Assembly: GCA_030272585.1 (NCBI GenBank)
Contig: BSYQ01000003.1
Location: forward strand, 2,604,001 to 2,668,000
Direction: 5' to 3'
Length of the DNA: 64,000 bases
Origin: Bryopsis sp. KO-2023
Taxonomy: Eukaryota > Chlorophyta > Ulvophyceae > Bryopsidales > Bryopsidaceae
Shown: piece by piece, positions 33,682 through 45,750 of the stretch
Numbering within the stretch: the first letter of the stretch is position 1
Layout: every line of letters starts with the position of its first letter
Made by a program: the position numbers and the translations under genes
Notes under the pieces: generated by a model
Database searches by the model: none
Seen by the model: the letters and a program-made list of their open reading frames with translations, nothing else
Told to the model about the DNA's origin: nothing

Positions 33682-36600
33682 ATGGACAGCGATTTATGGC
33701 AGCGGCTCCTGAATCAACCGATAGCCCCGTTATCCCATGTATTACCCAGAGTTCCGCTGAAGCTGAAACCATCCCAGGAGAATTTGACCCCAGCACGAAA
33801 GAGGCTGCAGAATGACATACTGTCTGAAGTGGAACGCGAATGTTTCGCTTACGAATCCTTCGATTTGCAGTTGCCGGAATCGATCGCCGCCGTTTCGGAA
33901 GCCCCCTCCATAGCGATCACTGGTTTGTTTCCCGAACAATGGAACGAGAGGGGGCATGGGGGACGAGACGTCGAAGAAGGACATAATGGCAGAACGTTAT
34001 CGAGCGAGCAATTGAGGGATGCCGCTCAAAAGGGAGAGTTTTCGGTAGACAGCAGCTTCCCTGGTTTGCCGCATGTGTGGAAAGTGACGAAATTGGTCCA
34101 GGAAGGTGCGAGTGAAATCCACAGAAAAGTACACCGCACTGTGAAAGAGTTGCTAAGTTTTTGGTTGCTATGATTGGCTATTCGAAACGAAGGCAAGGGA
34201 GCTTTGATTTTCGAAATTGAGAATGTCTGCTGCAAACCGATGCTCGTATTTGACAAGGATATTGTCACTTTTACGACTTTTTGTTTCTGAAAAGTCGATT
34301 TCTGAGAAAGACCATTTGAACTTTTTTTTTTTGTCATGTAGGCCGATTAGTGAGTGGGGAAAAGTGCAAATCTCGATTAGCATGGAGCCTCGAACAGTTG
34401 TTTGTCTATTTCCCGGACAGACTGTTTCATGAAAAAGCTTTGAGCGTTCCTGCATCCCTGAGGTCCCTCTGGAAGGGATTGTGGGGGTTGCTTGATATTT
34501 TCCTGGGAGTCCCTGATTATCAGCACGGACCCGTGGAGCCAAGTCTTTTTGACGTTTTTAACACCATGGTCTTGGAAGATCCAAAGCGGTTTCTGACGGG
34601 GGTCAATAATCTTGAGCTGTTATGGAAAGCCTTGCCGATCGCGGAGTCCATTGCCAAAGGAGTGGTTGATGGCATGGCTGCTGAGGAAATGCCCGGGCCT
34701 TCTCAGGGTCGGTGGAAATCATATCAGCCAACAACGAAACTTGTTGGGTGAAGTAAGGGGGTTAAGTTGGGATTCTCAGAAAGCAGGAGCTGATTGCATG
34801 TGGGGACAATTGTTTTCTTTGTTTATTTTGGGGGGTTGCGTTGGGATTCTCAGAAAGCAGGAGCTGATTGCATGTGGGGACAATTCTTTTCTTTGTTTAT
34901 TTTTTTTTTGGGGGGGGTGGGAGGTCTCATTTATGAAAGACTGTCATGGGAGCAAGGCTGAAAACCCGATGTCCCTATGACTTGCAGGTGTCGATGCATT
35001 TTTTGAACCCGGCCCAGGCAGCCCCCCCGCGTTGAATGCATCCGAATCACTTTTCCTTTCGAAATTGAAAAGTGATGAGCGGCTGAGGGTGGTGTCTCCG
35101 ACGATCGGAAATGAGCTTTCGGACCTGTTTCTTGCCCTCATGGTGGCGGAAAAGGTAGTGTTTTCCGTGAAACAGGGTCTGGAGCATGATGAGGAATCGG
35201 AAAGGGAGAGACTTGTCAAGGATCATCCGATTCTTGGAAAGAGTGAGGCCTGGGTTGAAAAAAAAATTAAGGCATGGAGGAAGAAAAGAACTCGGAGCAG
35301 AGGCGATCAGGTGAGGGTTTCGCAGCAACCTGAGGTGTTGATATAACTCCTTGAGGAAAGAATTTTGACCCCACACACAAGGTCGAAGCCGTGTGCAGAC
35401 AAGTATTTGTCTGATGCCTGAATCTTGGTTGGGGTTTCCTCCGACTCGATTTCTAAAAGATAAGGAAAGTGTGGTGGTGTGGAAAGAGTCTGACAGGGAG
35501 AAGGGGTGTTGCTTGCAGGACATGTGGGTAGCTTTTGATCAAATCACAGAGTGGCTCTCGAGGGATTCCTCCACAGGCCGGGAATTGCAACTGGTTGAGA
35601 AATGCAGATATTTTCTGGCGAATCGGAAGCAGACCACGAAAAACAGCAATCAGGTTTTGTCCTCCGCGGAATTCAGAATTTGGCTGCCGAAAAATTGGGA
35701 AATTGAATCGACCAGAGGTCGGTACTTTGCCAACAAGCGGCGATCGAAAGAGTTCAAAGCGGGGTTCGGTTGGAGATGGATTTCATTTATTTGGACGGCT
35801 GCATCTTTCATGAACAATGGCCTGTTCTTCCTGATCGCGGTGGTAATGCACATAAGCTTGCGGGGGTTGATTTCCTACGATGAGTTTTATCCAGACACGG
35901 AAGTCAATTCCAGGACTGGAGAACTGGAAACCAAAATGAGTGTCAGATTTCCTTCCCTGATTTCCAGAACTCGCCGGTTGTGGCAGAGTGCCAGGGAATC
36001 CAGGGCATCTTTCGAACGGGAGGGAGATTCTGGTCTTTTGCCGAAGAGCTCCACTCGATGGCTGAACTGGCTGTGGAATTATGGTGTCAAATTTTTTGCT
36101 GGTACTCTGCTAGTCTGGATCGTGCAGCCAATTCTGACTCTCCTGAGTTTGGCGATTTCCTTGGCCCTGGTTGTCACCTCGCCAGCATGGGCTGTTGCGG
36201 GTGCCTTCCTTCTGTATCTCTTCCGCATCCTTTTTTTTGACTACAACTCAACCCCGTTCCGATTTTTCGCTCTTTTGATCGTGAACATCTTGACTTTCGG
36301 GATTGGTCAATTCATCGGGGCTGTGTTGGGGGCGGTGTGCCATTTGCTTGCGATGCTCCTTGGGGTGGTTTTTTCACCGTTGGCTTTTGCTATGAGAAGA
36401 ATATGGGACGGGTTGATGTTCCATATCTTGCTGAAAAACAGGGCAAGAATTCCATCCCACGATACATTCATTGCAAGGAGGATTGCTGGCCCTGGGCTGG
36501 CCAATGATGTTTTCTATCAGGTAGCAGCGACTTCAAGTCTGTGTGTGGTTTTGTGCTTCTTCCCCTTTCCTCAAAGTAGAATTGAAGTTCTCCCTGATCA

Positions 36601-38029
36601 GCCAAAAAGTTCTGGGACTGGGAAATTGTGAAATTGGAACGGTTTGGAGCTGCTTTTCCCAGAAACACTGAGAGGTTCCATCTTGAATTCTACGGTGTGG
36701 GCATAGCTCCCCAAAAAATGCTGTCAAATGAGGAAGAATGAACTTGTTGGGTTGTGTGTGTGTGTTTGCAGTTGGACCCCAGCATTGCTCTTCTGACTTT
36801 GTTTGCTCACTTGGAAACCATTGAATTGGAGTGGATTTCGAAAAGTGTATTGACGGCACTGGAAGAGGCCCCTGAGCAATTTCAGCAGCTGCACGATCAA
36901 ATCATCGGTCCTGTCTTTGGGTCGGATATGGAAGCCAGCAAAGCCGTGCCCCAGTTTCGTCACACAGCTTGGAAGGAGCAGCTTTCCAGCGAAGTCCGAA
37001 AGGGAAAGCATCAATTGGGGAGGTTCTTGGTCTGGAATAAAGATTCTGCCTGGAGAATAAGATTTTCGGCAGCTGATTTAAACGAAGTTTTGGCGGCTGG
37101 GGTCATTCTTGTGGAGGCGTTCTATTCTCGAAGGATTATCCCCAGGATGTCGGAACCAGATGGAAGCAGAGTAATGAACAGCTTGCAGATTTTCCAGTGC
37201 ATCATTGACATATTGCTTGTGAGTCTTATTTCGGCTTGATTTTGATGGAATTTCTTAGTTTGTGGCAAATGGGTGTTTTTTTTCACAGGTATTCCAGGGA
37301 GCAAGTGTTGATGTTGGTGATTGGATGGGGTTGACTAAACATGTCCTGGGGCAAATGTATCACAATGACATTCTGGAGCCGATCGAGTCAGCTGAAAAAA
37401 AGCTCCGGCTCGAAATCTCGCATGTTGGACTGAGGAGCTTTGGCAGAATGTTGATCGACGGGCTGCCCAGGGACGATTTGGATGAGGCGAAACCTGTTAT
37501 GCTGGAAATCCAACCCGAAACTCAGGCAGCACCTTCTGTCAATCCCATCCTGCCAAGAGTGCATGCCGTGAACCGAACTCATTTTGGGGAGGATGGGGCA
37601 GACATCGAGTTTCCTCTCGTATTGGACACCGCTCTGCAAATTCCATTTCTGGATTTTTGCTCGACCAGACCTTCCGAATTCGGTGCTGAGTCTTTAACTT
37701 TGAGGGGCGTGTTGATGAAGCGAACCGTCAAAATGGATTTCTTGGAGCTCGAGGTTAATGCCCTGAAGCTTGTGTTGCATGAAACAGGGAAACTGAAGGT
37801 TGTGTCTTGGAGATCGGAATTTTGGGGATATTACACGGCAAGCGAAAAAGATGTCGCACTCCTTCGTCCCGAAGGAGTGCGATTGGTTTGGAAAATGGCA
37901 TTGTCCAGGCGGGAAATTTGTGTGGAGGGAACAATCATCCGGGGAAATGATTTCTGGGGGAAGTGGGAGTCCATCGACGGCAAGGACTGGGGTACCATGG
38001 AAGCATTTGTAGATCTGCCTGTATCTTGA
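33682..38029 (+). CDS. Large multi-pass membrane protein, function unknown
   Basis: Six exons close in phase to 1100 residues: 33682-34105, 34342-34707, 34988-35310, 35519-36520, 36772-37218 and 37289-38029 (TGA). The first 370 residues are soluble, helical and charged, including a basic stretch (KKIKAWRKKRTRSRG). A hydrophobic segment follows at about residues 458-485, then a dense membrane region at about 562-668 (VWIVQPILTLLSLAISLALV and three or four further helices rich in Ile/Leu/Phe). The remaining 430 residues are soluble, with the strongly conserved-looking ARRIAGPGLANDVFYQ just after the last helix and a beta-rich, Trp-containing C-terminus (DFWGKWESIDGKDWGTMEAF). No signal peptide. 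I do not recognise the family; the AGPGL...FYQ motif is the best handle for a search. Membrane topology is predicted only from hydrophobicity. Confidence 0.75.
34766..34904 (+). repeat. 74-bp tandem duplication in intron
   Basis: Two near-identical copies (34766-34830 and 34840-34904), each running from GTTGGGATTCTCAG through CTTTGTTTATTTT, at a 74-bp offset, in the intron between exons 2 and 3 of the membrane-protein gene. One visible base difference (TTGTTTTC versus TTCTTTTC). Confidence 0.9.
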
Positions 38030-39483
38030 CAATCGATTCGTTTTTTTTTGGTTTTATTTTTGTGAGTATTATCTATGTATCTAAAAATATACTTGTGTAT
38101 GCAAATGTGATTTTGTATAGTGAGTTTTTTTTTCTCATTTTATGTGAGTTGTGTAGTTTTAAATCTGGCACTTGGCGTTTTCCTGCAATTTTCAGTCGGT
38201 CAATGGGGCGAAAAGAAAACAGTTTCTTGTAAGATATGATTGCACAGTGCGAAAGCCAGGTAGTATGCTCTTTTGATGTTGAAAATTTCAAAGGTTTCCC
38301 CATCTCTCCTGTAACAAAATCCACAGTTGTGTTTGAAGCGTTTTATAACGAGTCTGAGTTTATCCACAACCCAAACGACCGCGCTGAATATCAAAAAGGA
38401 AAGGTTCTTTTGAAGAACGGTGATCTTGGGGGGGGGGGGGGGTACAACAAATGGACTCAAAAAGGGTGAGCGGATAGAATTTAGGAATGTTTGGCCTTGG
38501 AGGCAAGTGTTGCGTCTGGGGATGAAAATAAGCTTTTATTATATTCCAAAGTCCATCTCAAGAAATGTCAAAAGTTTTCAATTGCGATGTATGGAAAAGA
38601 GTAATTCACCTGGGTAGTTGTACAGTTAGGACTCTTGGTTGTGGCATTTGAAGGGACTTTGGTTGGAACAGGGGTCGAACTTTTTACATGCAAGAATGTG
38701 AATTCAACAAATAATAACATAACAACAAAATATACGTCAATGCTTTCAAGCAGGGGCAAAGAGGTGGCTCCCCATGATTGCATGTGGGACGAATTTAAAA
38801 ATCCTGCATTTGCATCCTCGATCCTAACTTCAATGAGACAACTGTGGTGCTGGAAGGCACTTTAATCATTCTCTCATGGGGAAATAACGCCAACCGTAAA
38901 CGCTCTGTGTGCGTTTCGCTGAACCACCACAAACCAACAGTAGGGATGCTCAGCAATTCACGTACCGTAGCGCCGCGTTTCAACGTTATTACAAATCAAA
39001 ATAGCGTCGTTGGGCCCAGTCGGGGAGAAAAATTTTCGGCGAAAACACATTTTTTTGTTCTTAAGCAAAACACGGTGTTTTCGTGATACCTCTCATCCTT
39101 CAACGTGATTCGGGTCTAGTAACGTTTTTTTTACTGTTGCTGAACATCTCTAGTAAAATTTCACGCCGACAAACCCCTCCAAATCGACCCTATTCGACGC
39201 TCTGGACATCGGGCTTCTGCGAATGAAATATTCAGGTCTGGTGGTTTGGTTTGGAGAACAGATTGTTGAACCAATTCGTTTTCGTAACGCTCGGGAGTCG
39301 TGGGAGGTCAGCGAATGACGGGCGTTCCGTTCAAGACACAGGCGCCAACAGTCGAGGTCACTGACATAATGGTCATGTCACACTACAAGCGATCGGAGCT
39401 GGTGAGGAAAAAAGAGAGGGGGGGAAACTTTCGGAAAGAGAGAGACGAAACACGTTCCAGGCGACGCACGGAAAACGAGTAAC
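38030..39483. other. Intergenic region
   Basis: 1.45 kb without a supportable gene. Short open frames (38236-38469, 38635-38865) lack conserved features. A 14-base G run lies at 38428-38442. Confidence 0.5.
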
Positions 39484-40912
39484 ATGAGCGTCGTCCCGAT
39501 CACTCGCGAGTTGTTGGCTGCGTTCTACGATAAGCATCCGTACGAGAAACCCCCTCCCGAACTCGAGCAGTTCAAAGACAAGGCACGCACATTGTCTGAG
39601 AAGTTGACGGACACGCTCCCCGACCCCCCCTTCCCGGCCCCCTATCGATTGGACGACTGCTTCTGGCGCAACCGACAAACTTGCGAGGAGATCATCGACA
39701 ACTTTTCGAGAGTTCTTCAACAATGCAAAACGGACGACGTCGCTAAGAGCGTCATGGCCGCGTGGGACCGGTTGAAAGCGACGGAGGAGAAAGTCCGCGC
39801 GGTTCAAAAGGAGAACTCCGAACAAATCTCCACGGAGGTGAAGAAATTCCTGCCCAGGGATTTCAGGAGCAAAATCATGGAAGGGAAGAACGCGAAGAGG
39901 GAGAAGAAGCGCGAACGCGAAGTGGCCAATCTGCTGAAAAAAGGTGGCAGCGTGACTCAGAAATACGAGCTTTTGCTGAAGCACCAGGCCGAGAGGAGGA
40001 AAGGACTCGTGGAGCTGGGGCAATGCAAAGGGGTTTTCCGGTGGTTGGTGAGGTAGGGTCCGTGATCTTAGATGCACATCTCTAGAGGAGCCCCAATCTT
40101 AGATTTACAACAGACAGAGATTCAACTGCACCTCTGAGGAAGTGCAATCACCATGTTTGAGACGTAGGACACAAGATTTCACTGTCGCAATTGTCACTGT
40201 GGCCCTGTAGCATGATCTCTGCCAACAAAGAAGATTAAGTTTTTGACGCAGCGATACATCTTCGCCTTGTGTCTTGATGGGGACCCATCGGTTCTGATAA
40301 CAATGTGCGATCCAGCTTTGCAGGATTTTGCCCCCCCCCCAAAAAATAAATAAATAAAATAATAAATAAAATAATAAATAAATAAATAAACAATGCAAAA
40401 AATAAAATAAAAATAAAATAAGAATTGAGATCCTTGTCTGTTTTTTTTTTTTTTTTTTTTTTTTCTGGGAGAACAGACACGTTGCTGGAGTCCCAAAAGT
40501 GCTGCTGGATTTCGCGAAAGAAATCAATGCAAAGCTGGGGCCGATGGAGGAACAGCGGGTGAGATACGGACCCCATTTCTATTCGATTTCCGAACTGGGG
40601 ATGGAGATTTGGGTGCTGACGTACGCCTGGGCGAAATACTTCAAATCTGCTGAGGAGGAAAGCTCCGCGATCTCTGGCTTGGTGTTGGAGTCTGTGGATA
40701 TTTATTGTCAGGAGTTGGAGAGATTGGCTTGCTTCATTGGGGAAATGTTCCAAACCTCTCCTTGGTTTGTGTCCCCTGACAAGATCAAGCCGATTGAAGT
40801 CGACGGGGAGAATGGTGAGGTAGACAGTGGGGTCGACGATATGGATCGGGATGATTCTGATGAGGTTTCGGATTCTGATGTGACCCCCTCGGTGTCGACC
40901 AGCACCAGTTGA
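39484..40912 (+). CDS. Conserved plant-type protein of unknown function
   Basis: Two exons, 39484-40052 and 40477-40912, joined at phase 2, give 334 residues. The first exon starts VPITRELLAAFYDKHPYEKPP and contains CFWRNRQTCEEII, then a Lys/Glu/Arg-rich helical stretch (RDFRSKIMEG, KREKKREREV) and SVTQKYELLLKHQAERRKGL. The second has VAGVPKVLLDFAKEINAKLGPMEEQR, HFYSISELG and an all-alpha region, and ends in an Asp/Ser-rich acidic tail (DDMDRDDSDEVSDSDV). I recognise a similar arrangement in uncharacterised land-plant proteins but can give it no name or function. No signal peptide or membrane segment. The intron's 3' end includes a 24-base T run directly before the acceptor. Confidence 0.72.
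40338..40464 (+). repeat. (AAAT)n and poly-T low-complexity tract
   Basis: Imperfect AAAT/AATA repeats at about 40343-40426, then a 24-base T run at 40441-40464, inside the intron of the conserved protein gene. Confidence 0.85.
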
Positions 40913-42259
40913 TCGAAATTTGTGAAAAGCTATTTAATGGTGTTTGGAGGAACTGGGGAAGCCAAAAGTTAAAAGAAGGACAAGAAAAAATGGTGTTTGG
41001 GTTATAATGTTAATTGCAGCACCATAACAAATTTGAATATTGTGGGGAACCTCCAAGAACTTGAAAAGGAAAAAAAAAGAAGTATTATTGGGTTGTTGGG
41101 TCGAGCTCCACAATGTGTTTTGCAGGTTTTACTTGTTTTTGTTTTCTCTAAGTTTCTTTGAAGGGAGGGGGTTGACTGATTTTTTCAAAAAAAAAAAAAG
41201 GGAAAAAGAAAAGAAAGGAAAAAGTTTTAACGGATCAAAGAAAAGGGGTTGAGATAACGATTTTTTTTGGAAAAGGGGGTTGGGGTTTTGCGGAGCAAAG
41301 ACGTCACGAGGAAAGTTTCTGATTTCTTGATTGGTTTGTTTATTTTGTTCGTGTTTTTTCCTCTTGAGGATTTTTTTTCCCAAGTTGTGTATCAGTGTTG
41401 GTGGTGTGACGGAGGGCTGGAAAAAAGCTGATCATGTTTTTTTTTCGAGCGAAAGGGAGGTGAAGAAGATTCCATACACAGGGTTTGTTAGGCGGTAAGG
41501 GTCTATTTTCCACTTTTTCGTTGAATTGGTTTTTGATTGTTGGGGGAGAAGGAATAAAAATAGAGCCTCTTGTCTGTGTAGGTTTTTCTGTATTTTTCTT
41601 GTTTTTTTTTTCTTATGTTCTAAAGCAATCACCGAAAAACACTCCACCGATTTGGGCAAGGATAGACTTTTTGGTGTCAAGACAATTATGCGGAGGTTCT
41701 GGCAAATGTTAATTTCTAATCGTGTACATCTCTTGTTGAGAAATTGGGTGGGCTGCAACTCCAATGGGTTTTCTCGGGATCATTCTATTTTATTGGACAC
41801 TTTTTCATGAAGAGGGATTTGTCTCAGTGCTGTTTTCATCTGGGGGCTTTTCAAGCCCTTTTTCTGGAGAGCAGGATTGGATTCGGGGGTATAATAGCAA
41901 ATGGGGAATAATTAAACCTGCTCTTGAAATGTGGCCATGTAATGGTTTAATTATTATTATTATTTGTCAGACTTGATCTCCTCGTAGCGGTTGCATTCGT
42001 GCACACCAAGAAGCACACTAAAATATTTTAGTAAGATTAATCTTACTTCACTAATTTGCTGCTCTACTGATTTTGTTCTGATTTCACTAACCCAGATATC
42101 TTTTCGAGGAAACCGGTAGGCTTTCCTTGGCCTCTTTCCCTTCCCGAATTGTTTGTCTGTTTGTTTGTTTTCGAATGTTCTCCTTCGGTATATTGAGGGC
42201 ACTCTCCTAAGGGAGGTCTCCATTTGAACACCAAGTCCTTTCTCAAGCCAAAAGGATGG
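40913..42259. other. Intergenic, G/T-rich 3' flank
   Basis: G- and T-rich homopolymer sequence; nothing coding. It ends at the retrotransposon target site. Confidence 0.5.
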
Positions 42260-42264
42260 AGTTG
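42260..42264 (+). repeat. Target site duplication, left copy (AGTTG)
   Basis: AGTTG immediately before the 5' LTR; the same five bases follow the 3' LTR. Confidence 0.9.
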
Positions 42265-43642
42265 TGTGACGGAGCTAGAAAGAACATGGCAGATGTACTG
42301 CCACCAGATGTAATGATTATTCCGATGATAATTCGGAAGAATGGAATTGCCAACTCACACTGATAAACAGTCGTATTTTACGCTGCTCTATGTGAGACCT
42401 GGTGGTTCGTACGTCGGGTTCAATTCCTGACGAGGTCGATGACGTAGGAAAAGTTGTATATTGATACGCTGGAAGATATCGAATAGCTGGCACGCCAACC
42501 CATGGCTAGCGCAGAGTACTAGGAGTCTTACTGCCGGCACTGTCGTTTTATGACATCCGAGGTATGACTTCTACGAAACGTGCGGCTGGGAACACAAGGA
42601 GCCAGCGAAAACACTATGGATTCCAGCGAAACGGATACAACTCCCTACGAAAAACGATCTCTTAGGCGATACGCACGACTGGCAGTCGGGTCGCTAGTCG
42701 ACCCCTGTCGTGACGCCGAACTCGCGGCCAGCACACATGCGCTAGCGCTAGAACCGGCCGCGAGTATAAATATCCCACAGAATTCTGGTTGAGGACAGAC
42801 AGAACTCGGTGAATACCTCGTTTACTTCTTACTTCGGACATCTATCTATAGGAGGACTCTCTTATCGTGACGGACTTAAGGAAAGCTTCGCGACTTACCT
42901 TAAACGGGAATCCCGACCGGACGAGGTACTTCTGGCCAAAGATAGCATCATCCAAGGTTTTCTGAAGTACACTTTTGAAATGGGATACACCATCCCTTCT
43001 CTTTCTGTAAAAATATTCTCTTGCTATTATTCTTGTGTCTCTGAGTGTCTTTATTCAAAATAAGATTGTTTCTGATCAAACTTTGATTCTAGAGGAAAAG
43101 GAGTGGAGTCAGAATAGTAAGAGAAGGTGCTGCCCTTCTCTTAGGAGGTTTTTTCTCCACTCAGAGGAGCCGACCTCTCCTCTGAGTGTCTCCTTTCGTT
43201 TTTGGTGTTTGCTTTTTGTGTTTCTCTCTTTCTCCAGCTCAGTTTTCAGAGTCTCCCTAGGCCATGGTCTCTTAGCGACCACCCTCTGGGGAACTCCACT
43301 TTCTGTCTTAGTCGCAGGAGCAAGTCCCTCTTAGCGGGTGTCTCCTTTAACTTCGACTCGTCTTACTTTCAAGTGCCTGGTCTTAGGCCTTTCGTTATTA
43401 GAGGGGTTCGAGACTGTGACTCTCGGATTGCAGTGTTCGTTAGTGCGACTGGTCTTAGCCGACTTCTTAGGTGACGATAGTTTCAGTGTGTCGCAGTTTA
43501 GATACCAAGTTTTTGGATAAGACATTCAGCGTCGGCGTAGTCCGACTCCGTTGCCGTAGACAGACTCTGCGGTAGTTCAGTACAACTCTACCTTCAGTCG
43601 CGGCGCGAATGAAGAATTAGTAGTTGTGCCGAATGCGTTTTC
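42265..43642 (+). repeat. 5' LTR
   Basis: Aligns to the 3' LTR at a constant offset of 10808 with one substitution (C at 42891, T at 53699). After 43642 the two copies differ by a 7-base TGGTTTC present only here, then share GGAGCGT, then diverge; the 5' copy never shows the terminal CACA. The LTR contains a TATA box at 42765 and a tRNA T-arm-like sequence at 42413-42431. Small open frames inside it are repeated in both LTRs and are not considered genes. Confidence 0.9.
42765..42772 (+). promoter_or_regulatory. TATA box of the 5' LTR
   Basis: TATAAATA in a GC-rich context (GGCCGCGAG before it), about 500 bp into the LTR; the expected position for the U3/R boundary promoter. The same element recurs at 53573-53580. 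Confidence 0.65.
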
Positions 43643-43656
43643 TGGTTTCGGAGCGT
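43643..43656 (+). other. Primer-binding site
   Basis: TGGTTTCGGAGCGT starts with the TGG that pairs with a tRNA 3' CCA. Ten of its first 12 bases match the usual initiator-Met tRNA site of plant LTR elements (TGGTATCAGAGC). Confidence 0.6.
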
Positions 43657-43798
43657 TGCGAGCTTCGGACATGTTAGGAATATGGGCCCACTAACATTGC
43701 AACAAAGTTCTGTGTAACACTGTTTACTCTGGTGATCACCTCTCGTAAAAGAGAAAGCGCTCCAGAAATTAACACAAGTGTAAAACATTGTAGGAACA

Positions 43799-45718
43799 AT
43801 GGTTGGAGCAACTTCTGCTGATAAGTATCGTGCCCCTAAGCTCGAAAAGTTTGACGGAAAGAAACCTCCAGCGGCAGAATGGTTCAAGACTGTGGAAGCA
43901 ACAGCCACGGCGCAGAACTGGCCTGCCCGTTCCAAAGTGAGCAGGGCGAAAGCGAACCTCACTCACGGTGCAGCCCTCTGGGCGGCTGCTCTCCCAGAAG
44001 ATATGACCTGGGAAAACTTTAAAAAGAAGTTTATGAAAAGGTGGCTGGGGGCCACCGATGATTTGATGAGCGAGCTAACAAGGCGTCGCCAACGGTCTAC
44101 GGAGACAGTCGAAGATTTCGCGGACGCCCTTCGTGGCTTAGCTGAGGATATCACTGATATTCAGACCGCGACACGCACTGACGGCGCCACCCCGATTGCC
44201 CTGAACGACGAATTTCTCCGTCACATTTTTCAGGCTGGAATACCATCGAAGATAAGGGATGCTATAGCCCCACTTCAGCATCAGAACTTTGAGGAAGTGG
44301 TGACGGCTGCAAAGGCAGTTGAGGGAATAGGGCTGAGTAAGAAAAGGAAAGCTCCAGACAGCACTGATTCAGATTCAGACACAGAGAAGAACACTGGACA
44401 GACCACAGACTCAAAGGAAGAAAAGCTTCTGAATAAAGTGATGCACAAGGTTCAGAAAGTTATGGAGGGACATATGCACAAGATCTATACAGCCCTCCCA
44501 GCTCCAGAGGAAAGGCTGCTGGAATGGCGACAGAAAGTCAATGGGGGAGCTTCAAGAAAGAAGGGAGGAAGGAATCAGACTTATGAAGGCCAAAGACCCA
44601 GGGGTTATTATAGTCCTTTACTGAACAAGGATCTGAACCTAGGAGAATGTTGGCACTGTGGGGTACCAGGTCATAGATGGGGAAGATGTCTTAAGAGAAA
44701 GGCGGGAGTAACCTACAGCCTCCAATACAGAGCAGGCAATACTCCTTTGGTTGTACAGGCGAACCCCGACCAAGGGAACGCCAAGTCTCAGGGTCCCCAA
44801 ATGAATATGGTAGAGGGGAAGACCTCTGGAGGGGAGAACAAATATAGGATGGGGAATAAGCATGCTTTGATAGATGCTCAGGCATTTCTAGACAGGACAG
44901 AGTTACCTGTCCCCCTCAAAACATTCATGTTTTATTCCCCTGAACTCAGGGAGGCCATCAGGAGGGAGGCAGACCTGATGACTTCGGTGGATGCTGGGGT
45001 AACCCAACCCCTCCACTTCGAACCGGAAACCTCTGGTCAGGAGGATGAAGACAAGGAGGTGGGCATGCTGGAGGTGGACACACTTCAGAGGGAAGCGGCC
45101 TCCAGGAACACCCCAGCAAAATGCACCATCAAAATCAAGGGGGAGGCATTGGAGGCAGTGGTGGACACGGGGGCCAGCCACAGCTGCATCTCCAGAGCCA
45201 CGGTGGAGAAGCTTGGCCTGGTGGGACAGGTCCAACCCTCCGAATGGGTTTTTAGGACAGCCAGTGGGGAGATAGCCACCTCTCTTGGGTATCTCCCAAA
45301 AATATTTGTCAGCATAGGAGGAACAGGCTCCCACAACTCTTTCATGGTGACAGACACAGACACCTGCTGTGTCCTGCTGGGGATAGACTTTCTTAAGTCA
45401 ATCAGGGCCATGATAATGCTGGGACCACAGCAGATATTCTATCACAAGGGCAATGGGAAGATGGGGGCCATCTCTCTTCGGACAGAGGAGAAGCAAAGCC
45501 CAGGGACGGAGGAGGAAGTCCAGACTGCAGCCGGGAAGAAGAGGAAAGGAGAAAACTTGACCCCGGAGAAGAAGGTCAGATTCAACCCCACCACCGAGAC
45601 CATTCCAAAAGAAGCACCACACAGCCCTCTACCATCAGGATTCGGACAAAGGAGTACTCCAGCTACAGGGGTACAGAAAGATGGAGGAAGAGAGGGGCCC
45701 TCCCAGGATTTTCATTAG
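43799..45718 (+). CDS. gag-pro: Gag-protease polyprotein
   Basis: 639 residues from an ATG in the context AGGAACAATGG to TAG. The N-terminal half is a retrotransposon Gag capsid-like region (EWFKTVEATA, TWENFKKKFMKRWLG, VEDFADALRGLA). One CCHC zinc knuckle lies at residues 284-297 (CWHCGVPGHRWGRC, C-x2-C-x4-H-x4-C), for RNA binding. The retropepsin active site VDTGASHSC is at about residue 456. The C-terminal 100 residues are Lys/Glu- and Pro-rich. RT-RNase H follows in the -1 frame with its open frame overlapping the stop, so pol is made by frameshift, by splicing or from its own start. Confidence 0.9.
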   Translation: MVGATSADKYRAPKLEKFDGKKPPAAEWFKTVEATATAQNWPARSKVSRAKANLTHGAALWAAALPEDMTWENFKKKFMKRWLGATDDLMSELTRRRQRSTETVEDFADALRGLAEDITDIQTATRTDGATPIALNDEFLRHIFQAGIPSKIRDAIAPLQHQNFEEVVTAAKAVEGIGLSKKRKAPDSTDSDSDTEKNTGQTTDSKEEKLLNKVMHKVQKVMEGHMHKIYTALPAPEERLLEWRQKVNGGASRKKGGRNQTYEGQRPRGYYSPLLNKDLNLGECWHCGVPGHRWGRCLKRKAGVTYSLQYRAGNTPLVVQANPDQGNAKSQGPQMNMVEGKTSGGENKYRMGNKHALIDAQAFLDRTELPVPLKTFMFYSPELREAIRREADLMTSVDAGVTQPLHFEPETSGQEDEDKEVGMLEVDTLQREAASRNTPAKCTIKIKGEALEAVVDTGASHSCISRATVEKLGLVGQVQPSEWVFRTASGEIATSLGYLPKIFVSIGGTGSHNSFMVTDTDTCCVLLGIDFLKSIRAMIMLGPQQIFYHKGNGKMGAISLRTEEKQSPGTEEEVQTAAGKKRKGENLTPEKKVRFNPTTETIPKEAPHSPLPSGFGQRSTPATGVQKDGGREGPSQDFH

Positions 45719-45750
45719 GGTCAGAGGTCAGGCCTGGTGATCTCAGGGGT

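Noticed and set aside
42580-43520. Open frames of 60-99 codons in the LTRs
   Set aside because: They are duplicated in both LTRs, overlap the promoter/leader and have no recognisable motif.
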